A stretch of 64,000 nt of DNA from Bettongia penicillata ogilbyi (GCA_023548195.1 JAJHZJ010000061.1:4484297-4548296); one strand, 5' to 3'; numbered from the stretch's first letter, positions 1-11,039 are shown. Numbers and translations are program-made. The notes: a model not told the origin generated them from the letters alone.

Positions 1-129
1 TCACTACATGAGTGGTACATCTCATTTTCAGGATCCCCAAGCCAAGACCACCCATCTCTTTTCACTCCTGTTTTTTTACTATTAGAAGACACCCTGTTCT
101 CCAGGACTAAAGCCCAACAAGCAAACTGA

Positions 130-540
130 GCTTAGCATAACAATCTTTTGCTCCTACCTTCTGGATGAACTCTGCTGCCGTAAAATCTCAGAATTGTTTC
201 ACATTAGCTCCAGGTTGTCCCTGAGCTTTGATAAGCACCTGCAGGAACCACATTCAGGTCATGAAGCCCTGCGATGAATCATATTCCCCTCATCGTTGCT
301 GTTTCCCCTCATCGTTGCTGTTTCCCCTCATTGCTGCAGCAACCGCTCACTGCATGTTTCTTTGTCTAGCCACCCCTACACGTATCAAGGTTTTGCCTCA
401 CTACAGTAGGCCTCTTCCTAGGGGAGACACTGGCATATACGTTTAGTCACTCTCTTCCGAAGGAATAAAGAAGGCTTTTTTGCCTATAACCTCTGTGAGT
501 TCTTAGGTTTTATTTTTCAGAGTTTAACGGTTGGTACATG
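130..540 (+). mobile_element. LTR-like segment with polyadenylation signal (putative ERV LTR 3' part)
   Basis: The stretch has the layout of the 3' half of a retroviral long terminal repeat. It contains a pyrimidine-rich stretch with a 19-bp tandem repeat, an AATAAA hexamer near 464, and then a T-rich, GT-rich tail ending near 'tttttcagagtttaac'. No internal retroviral gene follows, so if it is an LTR it is solitary or truncated. The 5' boundary is not clear and may lie outside the window. This is inference from layout, because no LTR family was identified with certainty. Confidence 0.35.
284..340. repeat. 19-bp tandem repeat, about three copies
   Basis: The unit 'ttcccctcatcgttgctgt' starts at 284, 303 and 322. 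The first two copies are identical and the third decays after about 12 bases. It lies in the U3-like part of the putative LTR, where short direct repeats are common. Confidence 0.85.
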
Positions 541-640
541 TGATCTCTTTAGTATTTTCAGAGTTAGCAATTGTTGCATAACCTCTGTGATTCTTTGGTC
601 ATTTATTTTTAGGTTGTGACATCTCTTTGATATATCTTTT
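485..640. repeat. 93-bp imperfect tandem duplication at LTR-like end
   Basis: The block starting 'ataacctctgtga' at 485 recurs at 578. The following T-rich stretch and a 'catctctttgat'-like end also match, with small gaps. The duplicated block covers the sequence downstream of the AATAAA, so the LTR-like end appears twice. Confidence 0.6.
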
Positions 641-1305
641 ATGCCCCTTCTTACATCCATTTAACAAGTAACTATTCACTATAACTTGCATAGAACGCAA
701 TTTTGATCTTGAAAGACTGTGATACTGCAGGATTCATAGTCAGATAGCATGATTGGAAGACCAAGACATGTTTCAGAGTTAAAAAAGAGAAAGTTTCAAG
801 GAAGAGTTAGAATGATCAAAAATAATATAAAAATCTCCAAATGTAATGTAGCCCACTATTCATCCTTATCAATTCTAGGTCCAACTTATTGTACATCTGC
901 AGTCTACATTAGTCATGTATGCTGATAGATAAGTTCAATGAGATGTCTAATTTCCTATTATAGACAGAACAACAGGCACTCTTCATTCTTTTGAGTTAGG
1001 CCAAACTCTTCTAAGTGATTATAAGCCTTATTTAAAAGGTTTTCCAATGTTCTATGCCTTTTATCTGTTAAAAAAAAAGAGCTTCTAGAAGATCAGTCTC
1101 TTAGATTTGGACCCCATGCTAAGCATCTTCCATGACAGTGACAGTTACCATTGACAAACATGTCTCCCTGTCTTTTAGCTTCTTGTAATATTACTAATCA
1201 GAGGATTGGACAGAGTTCTCTCTGCTGTTTCATCTTTTAAGGCATCTAATTAATTTTTTTAATATACTTGTGGAGTAGACTTTGTTGGAAGAAAGCCTCT
1301 AAAAT
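641..1305. other. Unassigned AT-rich sequence
   Basis: No repeat family, RNA gene or credible coding frame was recognised here. Confidence 0.5.
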
Positions 1306-1310
1306 CTCTA

Positions 1311-1498
1311 AAGGGATTCCTAACCTCTTTAATGTCATGGACCCCTTTGGCAATCTGATAAAGTTTATGGATTCTTTCTTAGAATATCTTTTTAAATATA
1401 TGAAATAAAAACGCATGGAATTACAAACAAAATCAGTTACATTTAACACCATTATCAAAATATTTTAAGAAGTTCTAAGATCCCAGGCTAAGAAACTT
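1311..1498 (+). mobile_element. hAT-type non-autonomous DNA transposon relic
   Basis: The left end reads 'agggattcctaacctcttt', followed by 'gtcatggacccctttggca'. The right end is 'gatcccaggctaagaaactt', which is roughly the inverse of the left end. This is the layout of a small hAT element with 'caggggttcttaacct'-type termini. The hexamer 'ctctaa' flanks both ends and may be what is left of an 8-bp target duplication. There is no transposase frame. Confidence 0.55.
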
Positions 1499-1614
1499 AC
1501 TCTAATGTTTCATTTTGTTTTACCATGTCAGATACTTATAGTCAACAAACAATAATTTCAATGAGATCTTGTATTTTCTGCACTATAGTCAATTGTGTGT
1601 TCAAATAATAAATA

Positions 1615-2075
1615 GACATCTGTTGAGATTTATTTAGCATCTACTGTGTCAGAAGCTGAAATAACTCCCTCCCATAAAGGAACTTACATTCTATTAAAGA
1701 AGTCAATGTGTCAGTGAGGCAGTATGTGTGTGTGTGTGTATGTGTGAGTGTGTGTGTGTGTGTGTGTATACACAAAATATGTAAAGCAGATTGGAAAGGC
1801 AGGCACTAGCAACAGCTATACGGATCTGAAAAAATTTTAGGTAGGAGGTGGTACTTCAGCTGAGTTCTGGAAGAAACTAGTGATTCCAAGAGGCAGAGAT
1901 AAGGAAGCATTAGGTAGAACAAAGGCTGATATTCATGAGATGAAGAGTTAAGTTTTGAAAAGAAACAATAAGGTCACAGATCAAGGAGTATGTGTAAGCA
2001 AATAATATGTAATTAACCTGGAAAGGTAATTTTAAGCTAGTTTGGGAAGGTGTTTATAAATGCTAAACAATAGAG
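1615..2075 (-). mobile_element. L2-like LINE 3' end, antisense, degraded
   Basis: It starts with 'tttatttagcatctactgtg', the complement of an L2-type tail. Diverged antisense L2 sequence follows ('gagttctggaagaaactagt', 'aagaggcagagataagg', then 'gtgtttataaatgctaaac'). A TG microsatellite has expanded inside it. No frame is open. Confidence 0.5.
1723..1773. repeat. (TG)n microsatellite, interrupted
   Basis: About 25 TG units with two single-base interruptions, within the antisense L2 relic. Confidence 0.95.
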
Positions 2076-2079
2076 TTTT

Positions 2080-2470
2080 AACTATAAAAAAATGGTCTCT
2101 GGTAGGATGTTGTTAGCAAAAATCTTCCCATTTCCTTCTCATGCTTTCATTAAGTACGCCCTAAATATGTCATGCATATACTGAAAAAAGATGTAGTAGA
2201 TGAGGATGTAAATATATGGGCTGGTAATTTTTAATCTTGATTGCCTTTGGTGGGAGGTAGTGATAATAGCTGTGATTTTTCCTAATCTTTTGGTATCAGA
2301 CCCTCTCTCAGATGTCTTAAAAATTGATTCTTTTACGCCCTTACAACCACGCCACCTCCAGCATGATCCCCTTCATGCCTACTTGGCCTAGTTTAGCTAC
2401 TTGTCTCATCTTCATTTCTTTAATGTAATCTCTATTTCCTCATAGAATACATTGAGAACTATAATATTGT
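2080..2470. other. Unassigned sequence
   Basis: Nothing recognised on either strand. Confidence 0.5.
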
Positions 2471-2476
2471 TATATG

Positions 2477-2645
2477 CTGTTGTTCATCTGTGTCTTTCTC
2501 TTTGTGACCCCATGTGGCATTTTCTTGGCAAAGATACAGCAGTGGCCGCCATTTTCTTCTCTAGATAATTTTAAAGATGAAGAAACTGAGACAAACAGAG
2601 GTAAGTGACTTGTCCAGGGTCATACAGTTAGTATGTGTAGAATCT
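2477..2645 (-). mobile_element. Marsupial tRNA-type SINE (WSINE/Mar1-like), partial
   Basis: On the plus strand it reads 'gttgttcatctgtg', 'ttttcttggcaaagatac', then 'agtgacttgtccagggtc', the complement of the family's 3' two thirds. The tRNA-like head is missing. Divergence is high. Confidence 0.8.
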
Positions 2646-2869
2646 AAATGTGGTAACTTCCCTCTCATCGATGGAAAAAAGAATTTGTTTTAGAAATCCT
2701 TTTAGATCTTTTCTATTTGAGGGACTATGTATTGCTCTTCTTCCATTTTTATCCTAAAATTTTACCTTCATAATAAATTGGCTTAGTTGGGGAAGTTACC
2801 AAGCTTTTGGTAAACTTACTTCCCCCTCCACAGCTTCTGATTGTCTTATAAAGCAATATTTATATTCTC

Positions 2870-3075
2870 AGGAAGACAGACAACAGGATATACTAGAAAT
2901 GGTCCTGAATTTGGAGTCACAGGACCAGGGTTTGTATCAAAGTGGTACCACATGCTACTTACGTCACCCTGGGGATGTCACATAACATCTCTTAGCCTCA
3001 TGTTCTGTTCCTGTAAAAGACGGTTGGACTAGATGACCTGTAAGATCCCTTCAAGTTCTAAATTTAGAATTTAGA
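2870..3075 (+). mobile_element. CORE-SINE (MIR/THER1-like)
   Basis: The head shows 'tttggagtcacaggaccagg'. Next come the CORE-type block ending 'cctcatgttctgttcctgta' and the family end 'ggactagatgacctgtaaga'. It is a full-length but diverged copy. Confidence 0.7.
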
Positions 3076-3079
3076 ATGA

Positions 3080-3395
3080 TTCTGACCTGCAACATGGTCA
3101 TAATTAAGATTTAGGAAAATTATTCATGTATTTATTTTTATATGATGACTTTTTACAGTGGAAGAAAGGTTATATTTGTTCAATTTGGTCCTAGATGGTA
3201 GGAATATGGGGTAATCCATGGGAGTTATAAATATATCTAGTTATATCAGCCACATTTTTCCTGTCCCTCTTGACTCGTCTCTCTTTTTAAAGCAAATATG
3301 CTGAAAGCTTTAGCTGCACAGTCATAGTCTGGGCTGATTAAGGTAACCATGTTGTGGAGCTAATATTTAGCCTTCTGGGAGATTAACTCCACAGA
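3080..3395. other. Unassigned AT-rich sequence
   Basis: No recognised element or gene. Confidence 0.5.
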
Positions 3396-3399
3396 AAAT

Positions 3400-3830
3400 T
3401 TTTCTCCCAATGATCAAGACTGTCTTGGCATAAATCATGGTAGAAAAATAGAATACACTCTTTAATACAAAAGACATTTTGTCATGACCTAAAGAAAAAT
3501 ATCCTAATAACCAAAGCTGTCCAAAAATGGAATGGGTTGCCACAAGAAGTAGTAAGTTTCTCTTCATTGAAGGATTCAAATAAAGGCTAGAACAATAAAC
3601 AAGAATTTATTAATCATTTGCTATATTCCAGACACTGGGTTAAGCACTTTTGGGGATACAAAAAAAAGACCAAAACATAGTCCCTGACCTCAAAGAGATT
3701 CAATATGTAAACAACTGGTAGCTGGCCATTTTTGGATATCTTGTGAAGGGAATTCTTCTTCAGGCACAGATTGGACTAGACAGTCTCTGCGCTCCCTTCT
3801 AAGTCTGAGATCTGTGACATTGTGATCATA
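3400..3830 (+). mobile_element. CR1/L3 LINE 3' end, split
   Basis: The pattern 'aaagctgtccaaaaatggaatgggttgcc' (3515-3543) and 'gattggactagacagtctct' near 3770 is typical of the CR1/L3 3' UTR. The element is interrupted at about 3597-3715 by an antisense L2-type tail. The gap falls between 'aggattcaaataaaggctag' and 'ctggccatttttggatatct', where the two CR1 halves would join. It is non-coding. Confidence 0.65.
3597..3715 (-). mobile_element. L2-type 3' tail, antisense, inside CR1/L3
   Basis: It reads 'caagaatttattaatcattt' then 'ccagacactgggttaagcac' and 'tagtccctgacctcaaagag', the complement of the common L2-like tail. Confidence 0.6.
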
Positions 3831-4670
3831 GGGTCTCACAACTTCTCATCCAAAGAAGGCTTCGCTCTCTTCTTAGCCTGTGGGAAAGCTACCTTTTTGT
3901 TGTTGTAAGAAACTGGTTTTTATTTTTCTGCTGTGTATTTTGACTCTAAGACCCACTGGAGTAAAATTTAAGACTACCCTGTGGTAGTTCCTACCCTCCC
4001 CGCCATGGCCTGAAGACAGAAGAAGCTGAGAATCAGTCTTCAATAGCAAGCTGAGCACCCCCATATTCACTAGGACACTGTGAATGGGCACAGATAGGAC
4101 CTGAAGTCCTTCAGATTGCTCTGCAACTCAGGTCAAGTAACAGTCACTTCTGGAGATGGGTCGGCCTATTCACCCTAAAACTCCTGTTTTGTCAATACCT
4201 TTTTAGCTGCTGTCTTTTCCTCCTTTTCATACTCGATAGAAGAAATGATCAGTCATGAACTCCTATGGTTTCCCACAACAGATGGCACCACGGCTATACA
4301 GAATGTCTCAGGCCAGCATCTATCTATCACCTCAGACCCCCAGTGAGTTCCCTTATTGGTGCAATGAATAGCAATGTCTACATATCAAAAGTCGCCGTTA
4401 CTGAGTGGAATGGTTGAGATGTCAACAAAAGATGCTTCAATCAAAGGCTTTTGATTAGCTCTAAAGAGAAGTAATTACCAAGAGGCAAGGCTCCCGGAGA
4501 ACTGCCTGGATCTGACTAGTGGGAAATGCCCAGCAATAGATGTGGCACCAATGGCAGCAGGAAATTTCAAAATTGCAAGTTAATCAGGATTTCTTTATGA
4601 TGTACTACTCCTCAGCCGGATTTGCACAGATGCTTTTTCCAGGTTCTCTTCAGATTTAGCATGTAGATGC
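3831..4670. other. Unassigned sequence
   Basis: No repeat family or gene was recognised. A 72-codon minus-strand frame (3873-4091) has no protein-like features. Confidence 0.5.
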
Positions 4671-4679
4671 CTTCATTAT

Positions 4680-5535
4680 TTTCTAAAAGCAACTTTTAGT
4701 TAATGTCTTTTGTTTTTTACACTAACATATTTTTCTTCAATTTTCCTCTCTTTCCCTTCCAGGAGAACCATGCCATAAAACAATTTTTTTTAATTTAAAA
4801 ATTAAGAGATGGAAAAAAAAATCAGCGTAACTGCTCAGTACATTGAAAAAAATCTAAAAATAGGTGCAATGTACCACAACCCTGTACGTACCATCTCTGC
4901 AAAGAGGTAGGTGGATAGAAAATGTCATCTTATATCTTTTCTTTACTGCCATTCTTGTACTTAGTAATTTTACAACATTTACTTTTGATTTTTCTGTGTG
5001 TGTGGTAGTTTTTTCCATTTTTATGTCTGTAATCATGTATCTTGTTTTCTTGGTTCTGCTTTACTCTGCATCAGTTCAAGTAGATCTTTCCTTGATTCTC
5101 TGTATTCATCAAATCCATCATTTCTTATGACAAAGTAACATTCATGTGCTGGAGTTTATTTTACCATTCTCCAATCATAGATATCTATTTTGTTTCTAAT
5201 TCTTTGCTACCACAACAAAATACTGCTATCAATATTTTTGTGTATAAGGAGACTTTCTTCTTATCAGTGATCTCCTTGGGGTATCAACCTAATAGTAGAA
5301 TCTCTGAGTTAAAAGCATAGGCATTTTATTTGCATAATTCCAAATTGCTTCCCAAAATTGTTGAACTGATCCACAACTCCATCAACAATGTATTAGTATG
5401 CCTGTCTTCTCACAAGTCTTCCAACATTTACTATTCCCATTTTTTGACATCTTTGCCAATTTGCAGGATGTGAAATGAAATCTCAGGATTGTTTTTCTCA
5501 TTTGTCTTGTTACTAGTGATTTGTCACATGTATAT
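4680..5535 (-). mobile_element. L1 3' end (ORF2 C-terminus and 3' UTR), antisense
   Basis: Reading the complement, the last part of L1 ORF2 comes first. Landmarks on the plus strand include 'gcataattccaaattgcttc', 'ccaacaatgtattag', 'ctttgctaccacaac' and 'gtgatctccttggggtatca'. The 3' UTR follows, with 'ccatctctgcaaagagg'. The copy is 5'-truncated near 5535 and contains stops and frameshifts. Confidence 0.85.
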
Positions 5536-6635
5536 ATGTAAATACATAGGTACACATATACAATTTCATATATAAATATATATGTTATGCATACACAAAT
5601 ATGCAGACACATTTGTTGTAAAAAATCCTCCTCTAGTAAGGGTATCTTTGTATCTAAGATATATACATAATTAACAGAGACACACATATACATCCTTCCA
5701 TCATCAGTTTTCCATTTCTTTTCCTGAGCTCTGCTAAAGCAGAGTGTCACTAGGCTCCTGTACCAGCCACAAGCAAGTTTCTGCCTTTTGGTTTTCTGCA
5801 GCACAGGGGGCAGAGGAGAAGAGCTGAGTTCTGTTGTGAGACAGTGGGTTGGCCTATGTAGCCCTGCCAAAGTATGGTGGCTAGTGGGAGAAGGTGTTCT
5901 GAATGAGAGCAGTAAGGGTTATGAGTTACCCTTCTTTGCTCTTGCTTTATTGGACTATTATTACTTCATTAAGATCCTTGATATCTTAGACCAAGCAGAA
6001 ATGGGACCACCAAACCTTACATAAGAATTCCTATGGGCAGCATTGACTTAGAAAAGTCACATATTAACATTATCAATATTCTATCATATTTTTATCTATT
6101 TTGTTATATATTTTCCAATTACATTTTAATGTTTCTGTTCAACTAAGGAGTATAGTCATTGTGTTTGACCTCTCTTTCCTATACCACAGAGACACAAGGA
6201 ATTGTTTTATTTAATATACACAGTTCCTATTTTGCAAAGGTTTGAGGGAGTGTGAAAGTTTCTAGTCCTTTGTCTTGTTGGTTACGTGACTCCAAAGTGC
6301 CACCACTCTTTCTTTTGTAGATCTATTCTTCTATTTAGAAGATCAGATTTCCTAATACCTAGTTAGGTTCCTGCAGAAAAGAGTTTGAAGATATTCTCCA
6401 TCTTAATCTGCAAGACACACAGGGCTTTAGACAATGTAAAGATTTCCTTCTAAAATTGTGATGAACACTATGCACAGCACCATATAGGATCTTGTTCTAG
6501 ACAACATTAATACCAAAAACTTCCTTTCCCAATGTTCCTCTATCTTTTTGTCACCTTCCTCTGGCGGACAGGAGCTATTGCTGTCACTGTCATTTACATA
6601 GTGCTTCAATGGTTTGCTAAGAGTAACGTCTTTAG
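5536..6635. other. Unassigned sequence with TA/CA-rich patch
   Basis: 5525-5600 is TATA/ACAT-rich. The rest shows no recognised element. A 162-codon minus-strand frame (5382-5870) starts in unique sequence and runs into the antisense L1, so it is not a gene. Confidence 0.5.
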
Positions 6636-6639
6636 TGGA

Positions 6640-6808
6640 GGGAGTCAGGAAGACTCCAGGTTCAAATCCCACCTCAGACACTCACTAGCAGCGTGATCTT
6701 GGGCAACTAATTTGAAATCTCAACTTTGGAATCCTCATCTGTAAAATAAAAGGATCAGAATCAATGCTCTCTGAGGTCCCTTTTATCTTTAAATCTGTGA
6801 TTCTCACA
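6640..6808 (+). mobile_element. CORE-SINE (MIR/Mar1-like)
   Basis: 'ggagtcaggaagactccagg', then 'cctcagacactcactagcag', 'cctcatctgtaaaataaaag' and the end 'ctgaggtcccttttatcttt' follow the MIR-type order. Confidence 0.75.
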
Positions 6809-6962
6809 ATAATCCTATGAGGTAGGTCAAGAAGTAGGCTGGTAAATGTTTTACACCTCAGCTCTCTGTGAGGAAAGGGGTAAGGTGGAGAATATATATG
6901 TGACACACTTTTAAGTCTAATCTGCAATATAATTTTTTTTTACTGCTTTCTTAAGTCAAAGA

Positions 6963-7176
6963 CAGGAGTGGGGAACCTGAAGCATCCTCAAGGATGCATG
7001 TAATCTTCTAGGTCCTTGGGTGCGACCTTTTGACCTTTTGACTGAGTCCAAGTTTTACAGAACAAAAATTTTTATTAAGGGAATTTGTTCTATGAAGTTC
7101 AGATTCAGTCAAAGGACCGCTTTTGAGGATCTAGAGGGCTACCTGTAGCTTTGAGGCTGAAGGCCCTCCAGACCTG
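6963..7176 (+). mobile_element. hAT-type mini-element (copy 1)
   Basis: The left terminus is 'caggagtggggaacctg' and the right terminus near 7176 is a decayed inverse of it. The interior contains 'cttctaggtcctt' and its inverted partner 'gaggatctagag', so the element is self-complementary. It matches a better preserved copy at 49650-49841. There is no transposase, so it was mobilised in trans by a hAT enzyme. Confidence 0.65.
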
Positions 7177-7309
7177 GTCCAGGCAATCAAAAAAGTCAAG
7201 CCCTGGAGCATTTGAAGTATTTGCTGATTTCTGAGGTATAAATACTTTCACTGAAAATTTAACAATTATCTCTTGAAAGCTGGCACAAATCACTGTTCTT
7301 ATAGAAAAT

Positions 7310-7440
7310 CTTATCCCCATGGTCTCATATGAGGAAACTGATGTTAAGTGACTTCCCCAAGACCACACAGCTTTTAAGTATCAAAGACATGATCTGAACC
7401 CAGATCTTCCTGAATCCAAGTCAAACTCCCAATGCATTAC
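7310..7440 (-). mobile_element. CORE-SINE fragment, antisense
   Basis: 'gaggaaactgatgttaagtg', 'caagaccacacagctttta' and 'cccagatcttcctgaat' are the complement of the MIR-type core. Confidence 0.75.
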
Positions 7441-7443
7441 AAT

Positions 7444-8550
7444 ATGGAAAAACTTGTATAAGAGGTAGAGAACATTATGAAATATAAAATGAATAATTTT
7501 GATTACATTAAATTTAGAAGGTTTTGCACAAATAAAACCAATGTAGCCAAGATTAGAAGGAAAGCAGACAATTAGGGGAAATTTTTATAGAGTTTTTCAG
7601 ATAAAGGCCTTATATCGCAAATATAGAGAGAATTTTGTTAAACTTATAAGAATATGAGTCATAGAGCTCTGTTGAAGCAGAGTGTTTGATAAATGGTCAA
7701 GGGATATGAACAGGCAGTTTTCAGATGAAGAAATCAAAGCTACATATAGTCATGAAAAATTGCTCTAAATCATTATTGACCAGAGAAATGCATATTAAAA
7801 CTACTTTGAGGTACCATCTCATACCTATCAGATTGGCTAAAATGATAGGAGAAAAAGACAAATGTTGGAGAGGATATGGAAAAATGGGGATGTTAATATA
7901 CTGTTGGTAGAATTATGAACCTCTCAAACCATTCTGGAGAGCAATCTGGAATTATGCCCAAAGAGTTATAAAACTGTGTATACCCTTTGACCCAGCAATG
8001 CCACTATTAGGTCTATTTCCCAAGGTGATCAGGGGAAAAAGAAAGAACTATTTCTAAAATATTTATAGCAGCTTTCTTTGTGGTGGCAAAGAACTGGAAA
8101 TTGAGAGAATGCCCATCAATTGGGGAATGGCTGAATAAGTTGCGGTGTATGATTATGATGGAATACTACTGTGCTGTAAGAAGTGATGTGCAGGTTGATT
8201 TTTAAAAAATCATGAAAAGATTTGCATGAAATAATGAAGAGTGAAATGAATATAAACCAAAAGAACGTTCAGTAACAGCAATATTGTTTGAAGAGTATCT
8301 GTGAATGACTAAGCTATTCTGAGTTAAATGAATATTCAGATCAAATACAAAGGATCTATGAATGAAGATGCTATCCACTTCCAGAGAAAGAACTGCTAAA
8401 TGAAAGTGTATATTAGACGGTTTCACATATACACATACATATATACATACACATACTTATACATATATCAAATGTTGGCCTTCTCTAGTGTGGGATTGGG
8501 AAGGAGAGAGAAAAACAGCTTGGAACTCAAAATGTAACAAAAAAAAGTAC
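7444..8550 (+). mobile_element. L1 3' end (ORF2 C-terminus and 3' UTR)
   Basis: Sense L1 begins in the C-terminal part of ORF2 ('attttgattacattaaattt'). It continues through 'tgaacaggcagttttcagat', 'gaggtaccatctcatacc', 'accctttgacccagcaatgc' and 'tggggaatggctgaataag'. The 3' UTR carries a TATACA-rich patch at 8423-8466 and ends 'cttggaactcaaaatgtaac' with a short A tract. The longest open piece is about 61 codons (7725-7910). The copy is 5'-truncated and dead. Confidence 0.9.
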
Positions 8551-9045
8551 TTGGTAGACTGATTGGCACTGGTTTCAGCACATATTCACTGTATTAGCAT
8601 TCGTTAAAGCTCCCTACAAAATGGTGATACTTTGTGATTTTGTTTTTGTGACTCATAAATTCATATTGTGAACAATTAAGGATCTGAGGGCTTCAGGTTG
8701 AAGCCTGGGCATCCTCTAAGGGGGCAATGCCCCCAAATGTCCCAGGGAGATTACTGCTCCATATACTGAGGAGGTATACAGAAATGTGCATTGGAATGGA
8801 TATTGCACAGAAGGATAGACTCTTACTGCAGGGAGGACTCCTGGGAAAAGTAGTATGCTTCACTATCACCTGTAGCAATGCACTCCCTCAGCCCTGCTCT
8901 CCATTTTCAATTATTTATTAATAAGTTATTTAAGTTGGTCTCCTGGAAATTATTTAGACATAGTTCTCACTTTCAAAGTTTTAGAAGCAAAATTTTATCC
9001 GTCCACCAGTGCCTTTTACATAGATTGAATGCTAATAGGATCATA
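8551..9045. other. Unassigned sequence
   Basis: Nothing recognised. Overlapping short frames at 8693-8921 on both strands look incidental. Confidence 0.5.
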
Positions 9046-9049
9046 AATA

Positions 9050-9190
9050 TAGAGCTGGAAGGCATGTTAGAGAAGATCCAATTCATCTGAGGCACAGAGT
9101 CATATACCTAATAAGTGTCTGAGGTAAGACTTGAACGTGGGCCTTCCTCACTTCGAATCCAGCTCGCTATCCTCTACACCAAGTGTTTAT
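9050..9190 (-). mobile_element. CORE-SINE fragment, antisense
   Basis: 'gagctggaaggcatgttaga', 'gaggtaagacttgaacgtgg' and 'atccagctcgctatcctcta' are the complement of a MIR-like SINE. Confidence 0.65.
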
Positions 9191-9405
9191 TGAATGTTTG
9201 TTGTTCAGTCACTTCCGTTGGGGTTTTGCCATTTTCTTCCCAGATCATTTTACAGGTGAGAAAACCGAGGCAGAGTTAAAAAAGTTAAATGACTTGCCCA
9301 GGGTCACCCATCTAGGAGGTGCCTGAGGCCAGATCTTAACTCAGGAAGATGAGCTTTCCTGTTTCCAAATCTAGTGCTCTGTCCACTGCCCCACCTGGCT
9401 GTTCT
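9191..9405 (-). mobile_element. WSINE/Mar1-like SINE with internal deletion
   Basis: It starts 'gttgttcagtcacttccgt' and runs directly into 'tggggttttgccattttctt', so about 40 bp of the family (including 'cttggcaaagatac') is missing. It ends 'ctgtccactgccccacctgg', the complement of the tRNA-like head. Confidence 0.8.
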
Positions 9406-9564
9406 TCTTGTCAAATGACTGAGATATCTTTTGATCATGAAAAAGCTAACTTCCTGGCTTCAGAATGCATGCCTGATATTTCACAAGATAAAAAATGGCT
9501 CTTGATTATTGCCTCCTACTCAACCTTATTGCAATGTGGAAGGGATCTCCTCCCAAACTAGTAA

Positions 9565-9700
9565 TCCAATAAACATTTCAATTCAATAAGCATTATGAAG
9601 TGTCTACCATGTGCCAGGCATTGTGCTAAATGCTGGTGATTAAATCAGTAAAAAGAAAGCCAGTCTTTGCCCTCCAGGAGCTTGCAACCCCAAGACTCCA
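9565..9700 (-). mobile_element. L2-type 3' tail, antisense
   Basis: 'taccatgtgccaggcattgt', 'gccctccaggagcttgcaac': the complement of a LINE2-like tail. Confidence 0.65.
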
Positions 9701-9859
9701 GGCTCTAGCTGCCAAGCCCTTAAGTTCACAAGGCTCTCTCTGCCTCCTCTGCTTACCCCTTTGCCCTTTCTCTTACCTGGCTCAATGCAGTCCAAGGACA
9801 GACTAACTAATTTTACCATAGGTACGAGTACACACAGGAGATTGTTCAGAGTAGCTTTA

Positions 9860-10080
9860 GCTTTAAATTCTGAATCTTACATTTTTCAGGATTTCTCCAG
9901 GAAGTCTCTTCTGACCTCCTGACCAAGGCTAGCACATGTCATTTTCTTACAATTGCCATCTCCTTCTTTATATTTGCTACTTATGTGACCTGAGAAAAAA
10001 CATCTCACATCTCTTGGGGCTCACTTTGTCATCTATAAAATGCGTCAGTTGCCCTAGATGATATCACAAAGCTCTAAAGC
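9860..10080 (+). mobile_element. Probable L2 tail and CORE-SINE fragments, degraded
   Basis: 'ctccaggaagtctcttctga' resembles the L2 3' region. 'tcatctataaaatgcgtcag' and the nearby 'gccctagatgatatcacaaa' resemble the MIR-type 3' half. Assignment is weak. Confidence 0.4.
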
Positions 10081-10194
10081 CTATAAGCTTATTTTCCTAG
10101 GATGCTTCTTAGTGCTCTAGTTTGCTCTGATCCTGCTTGACTGCGCCCAACATTTTTTGAATGCCATTGTGACTTTGCCTGGCTTATTGTATAA

Positions 10195-10390
10195 GCCTGC
10201 ATAGTACAATGAAAAATATGCTGACTTCGAAATTGGAGAAGCTGAATTTGACTTCTGGTTCTTTCCCTTATACCTTGTGTGACTTTAAACAAGTTATTTA
10301 TAGGTACTCTGTGCCTCAGTTTCCTTATATGGAAGATGAGGGGATTAGCCTGAGGTCTCTTCTAGCTTCCAAATCTACCACCTTTTACTT
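10195..10390 (+). mobile_element. CORE-SINE (MIR/Mar1-like)
   Basis: 'tgaatttgacttctggttct', 'gtgcctcagtttccttatat' and 'gaggtctcttctagcttcca' follow the MIR-type order. Confidence 0.7.
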
Positions 10391-10479
10391 TAAAACTTAT
10401 TGAGTCCCTTTTTCACACTCCATGTCTCCTGTTCCTCCTGATGTGCCCTTTTAACTTTAGTCTAATGAGCATCCTTCCC

Positions 10480-10975
10480 TGAGACCGAACTCTCCCAGTT
10501 TCACTTTCCTCATCTGTAAAATGAGGGTAAGAGTAGTATCTACCTCCTAGGGTGGTTGTGAGCATCAAATGAAATAATAATTCCAAGAACCTTACAAACT
10601 TTAGAGTTCTATCTAAAGGTTATCAACTAGATGGCGTAGTAGAGAAGAGTGACAGTTCTGGAGTCAGGAAAACCTGAGTTCAAATCTGGCCTCAGATGCT
10701 TACTAGCTGTGTGACCCTGGGCAAATCATTTCAACCAGTTTGCCTAAGTTTCTTCATCCGTAAAATGAGCTGGAGAAGGAAATGGCAAACCACTTGGGAG
10801 TCTTTGCCAAGAAAACCCCAAATGGGGGATGAAGAGTTATCAGAATTAAAAATGACTAAACAACAACTTTGTTAATGTTACTTCACAGCATTGCTGTGAG
10901 GGTCTAATGAGACCACATATGTCAATTGCATTGAAAAATTTAAAGCATTACATAAATACTAGCCAGATAATAGGA
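10480..10975 (+). mobile_element. CORE-SINE split by a younger SINE
   Basis: The first half (10480-10625) carries 'cctcatctgtaaaatgaggg' and 'tacctcctagggtggttgtg'. After the inserted SINE, 'tgctgtgagggtctaatgag' and 'aaagcattacataaatacta' (10870-10975) give a second MIR-like 3' half. The two halves overlap in type, so this may be two abutting copies and not one split copy. Confidence 0.5.
10626..10868 (+). mobile_element. WSINE/Mar1-like tRNA-derived SINE, full length
   Basis: A sense copy starts in the tRNA-like head ('actagatggcgtagtagaga', an eroded A box) with 'gagttcaaatctggcctca' as the B-box region. Next come 'gtgaccctgggcaaatcatt', 'ggagaaggaaatggcaaacc' and 'tttgccaagaaaacccc', and it ends 'aaatgactaaacaacaac'. 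Confidence 0.85.
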
Positions 10976-11039
10976 TCAGTGTTATGAATAAATATGGTTT
11001 ATAATTCTTTTGGACTATTGATATTGAAGAGGCTATACC

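Noticed and set aside
5382..5870. 162-codon minus-strand ORF
   Set aside because: It joins unique sequence, a TA-rich patch and antisense L1; no domain and no homology expected for a real gene.
5737..7687. Similar words 'gagctctgctaaagcagagtgt' (5737) and 'gagctctgttgaagcagagtgt' (7664) as a dispersed repeat
   Set aside because: Only about 22 bp match, with no flanking similarity, so this is probably coincidence.
10626..10700. tRNA gene suggested by A- and B-box-like words
   Set aside because: The boxes belong to the tRNA-derived head of a SINE; no cloverleaf, anticodon arm or acceptor pairing.
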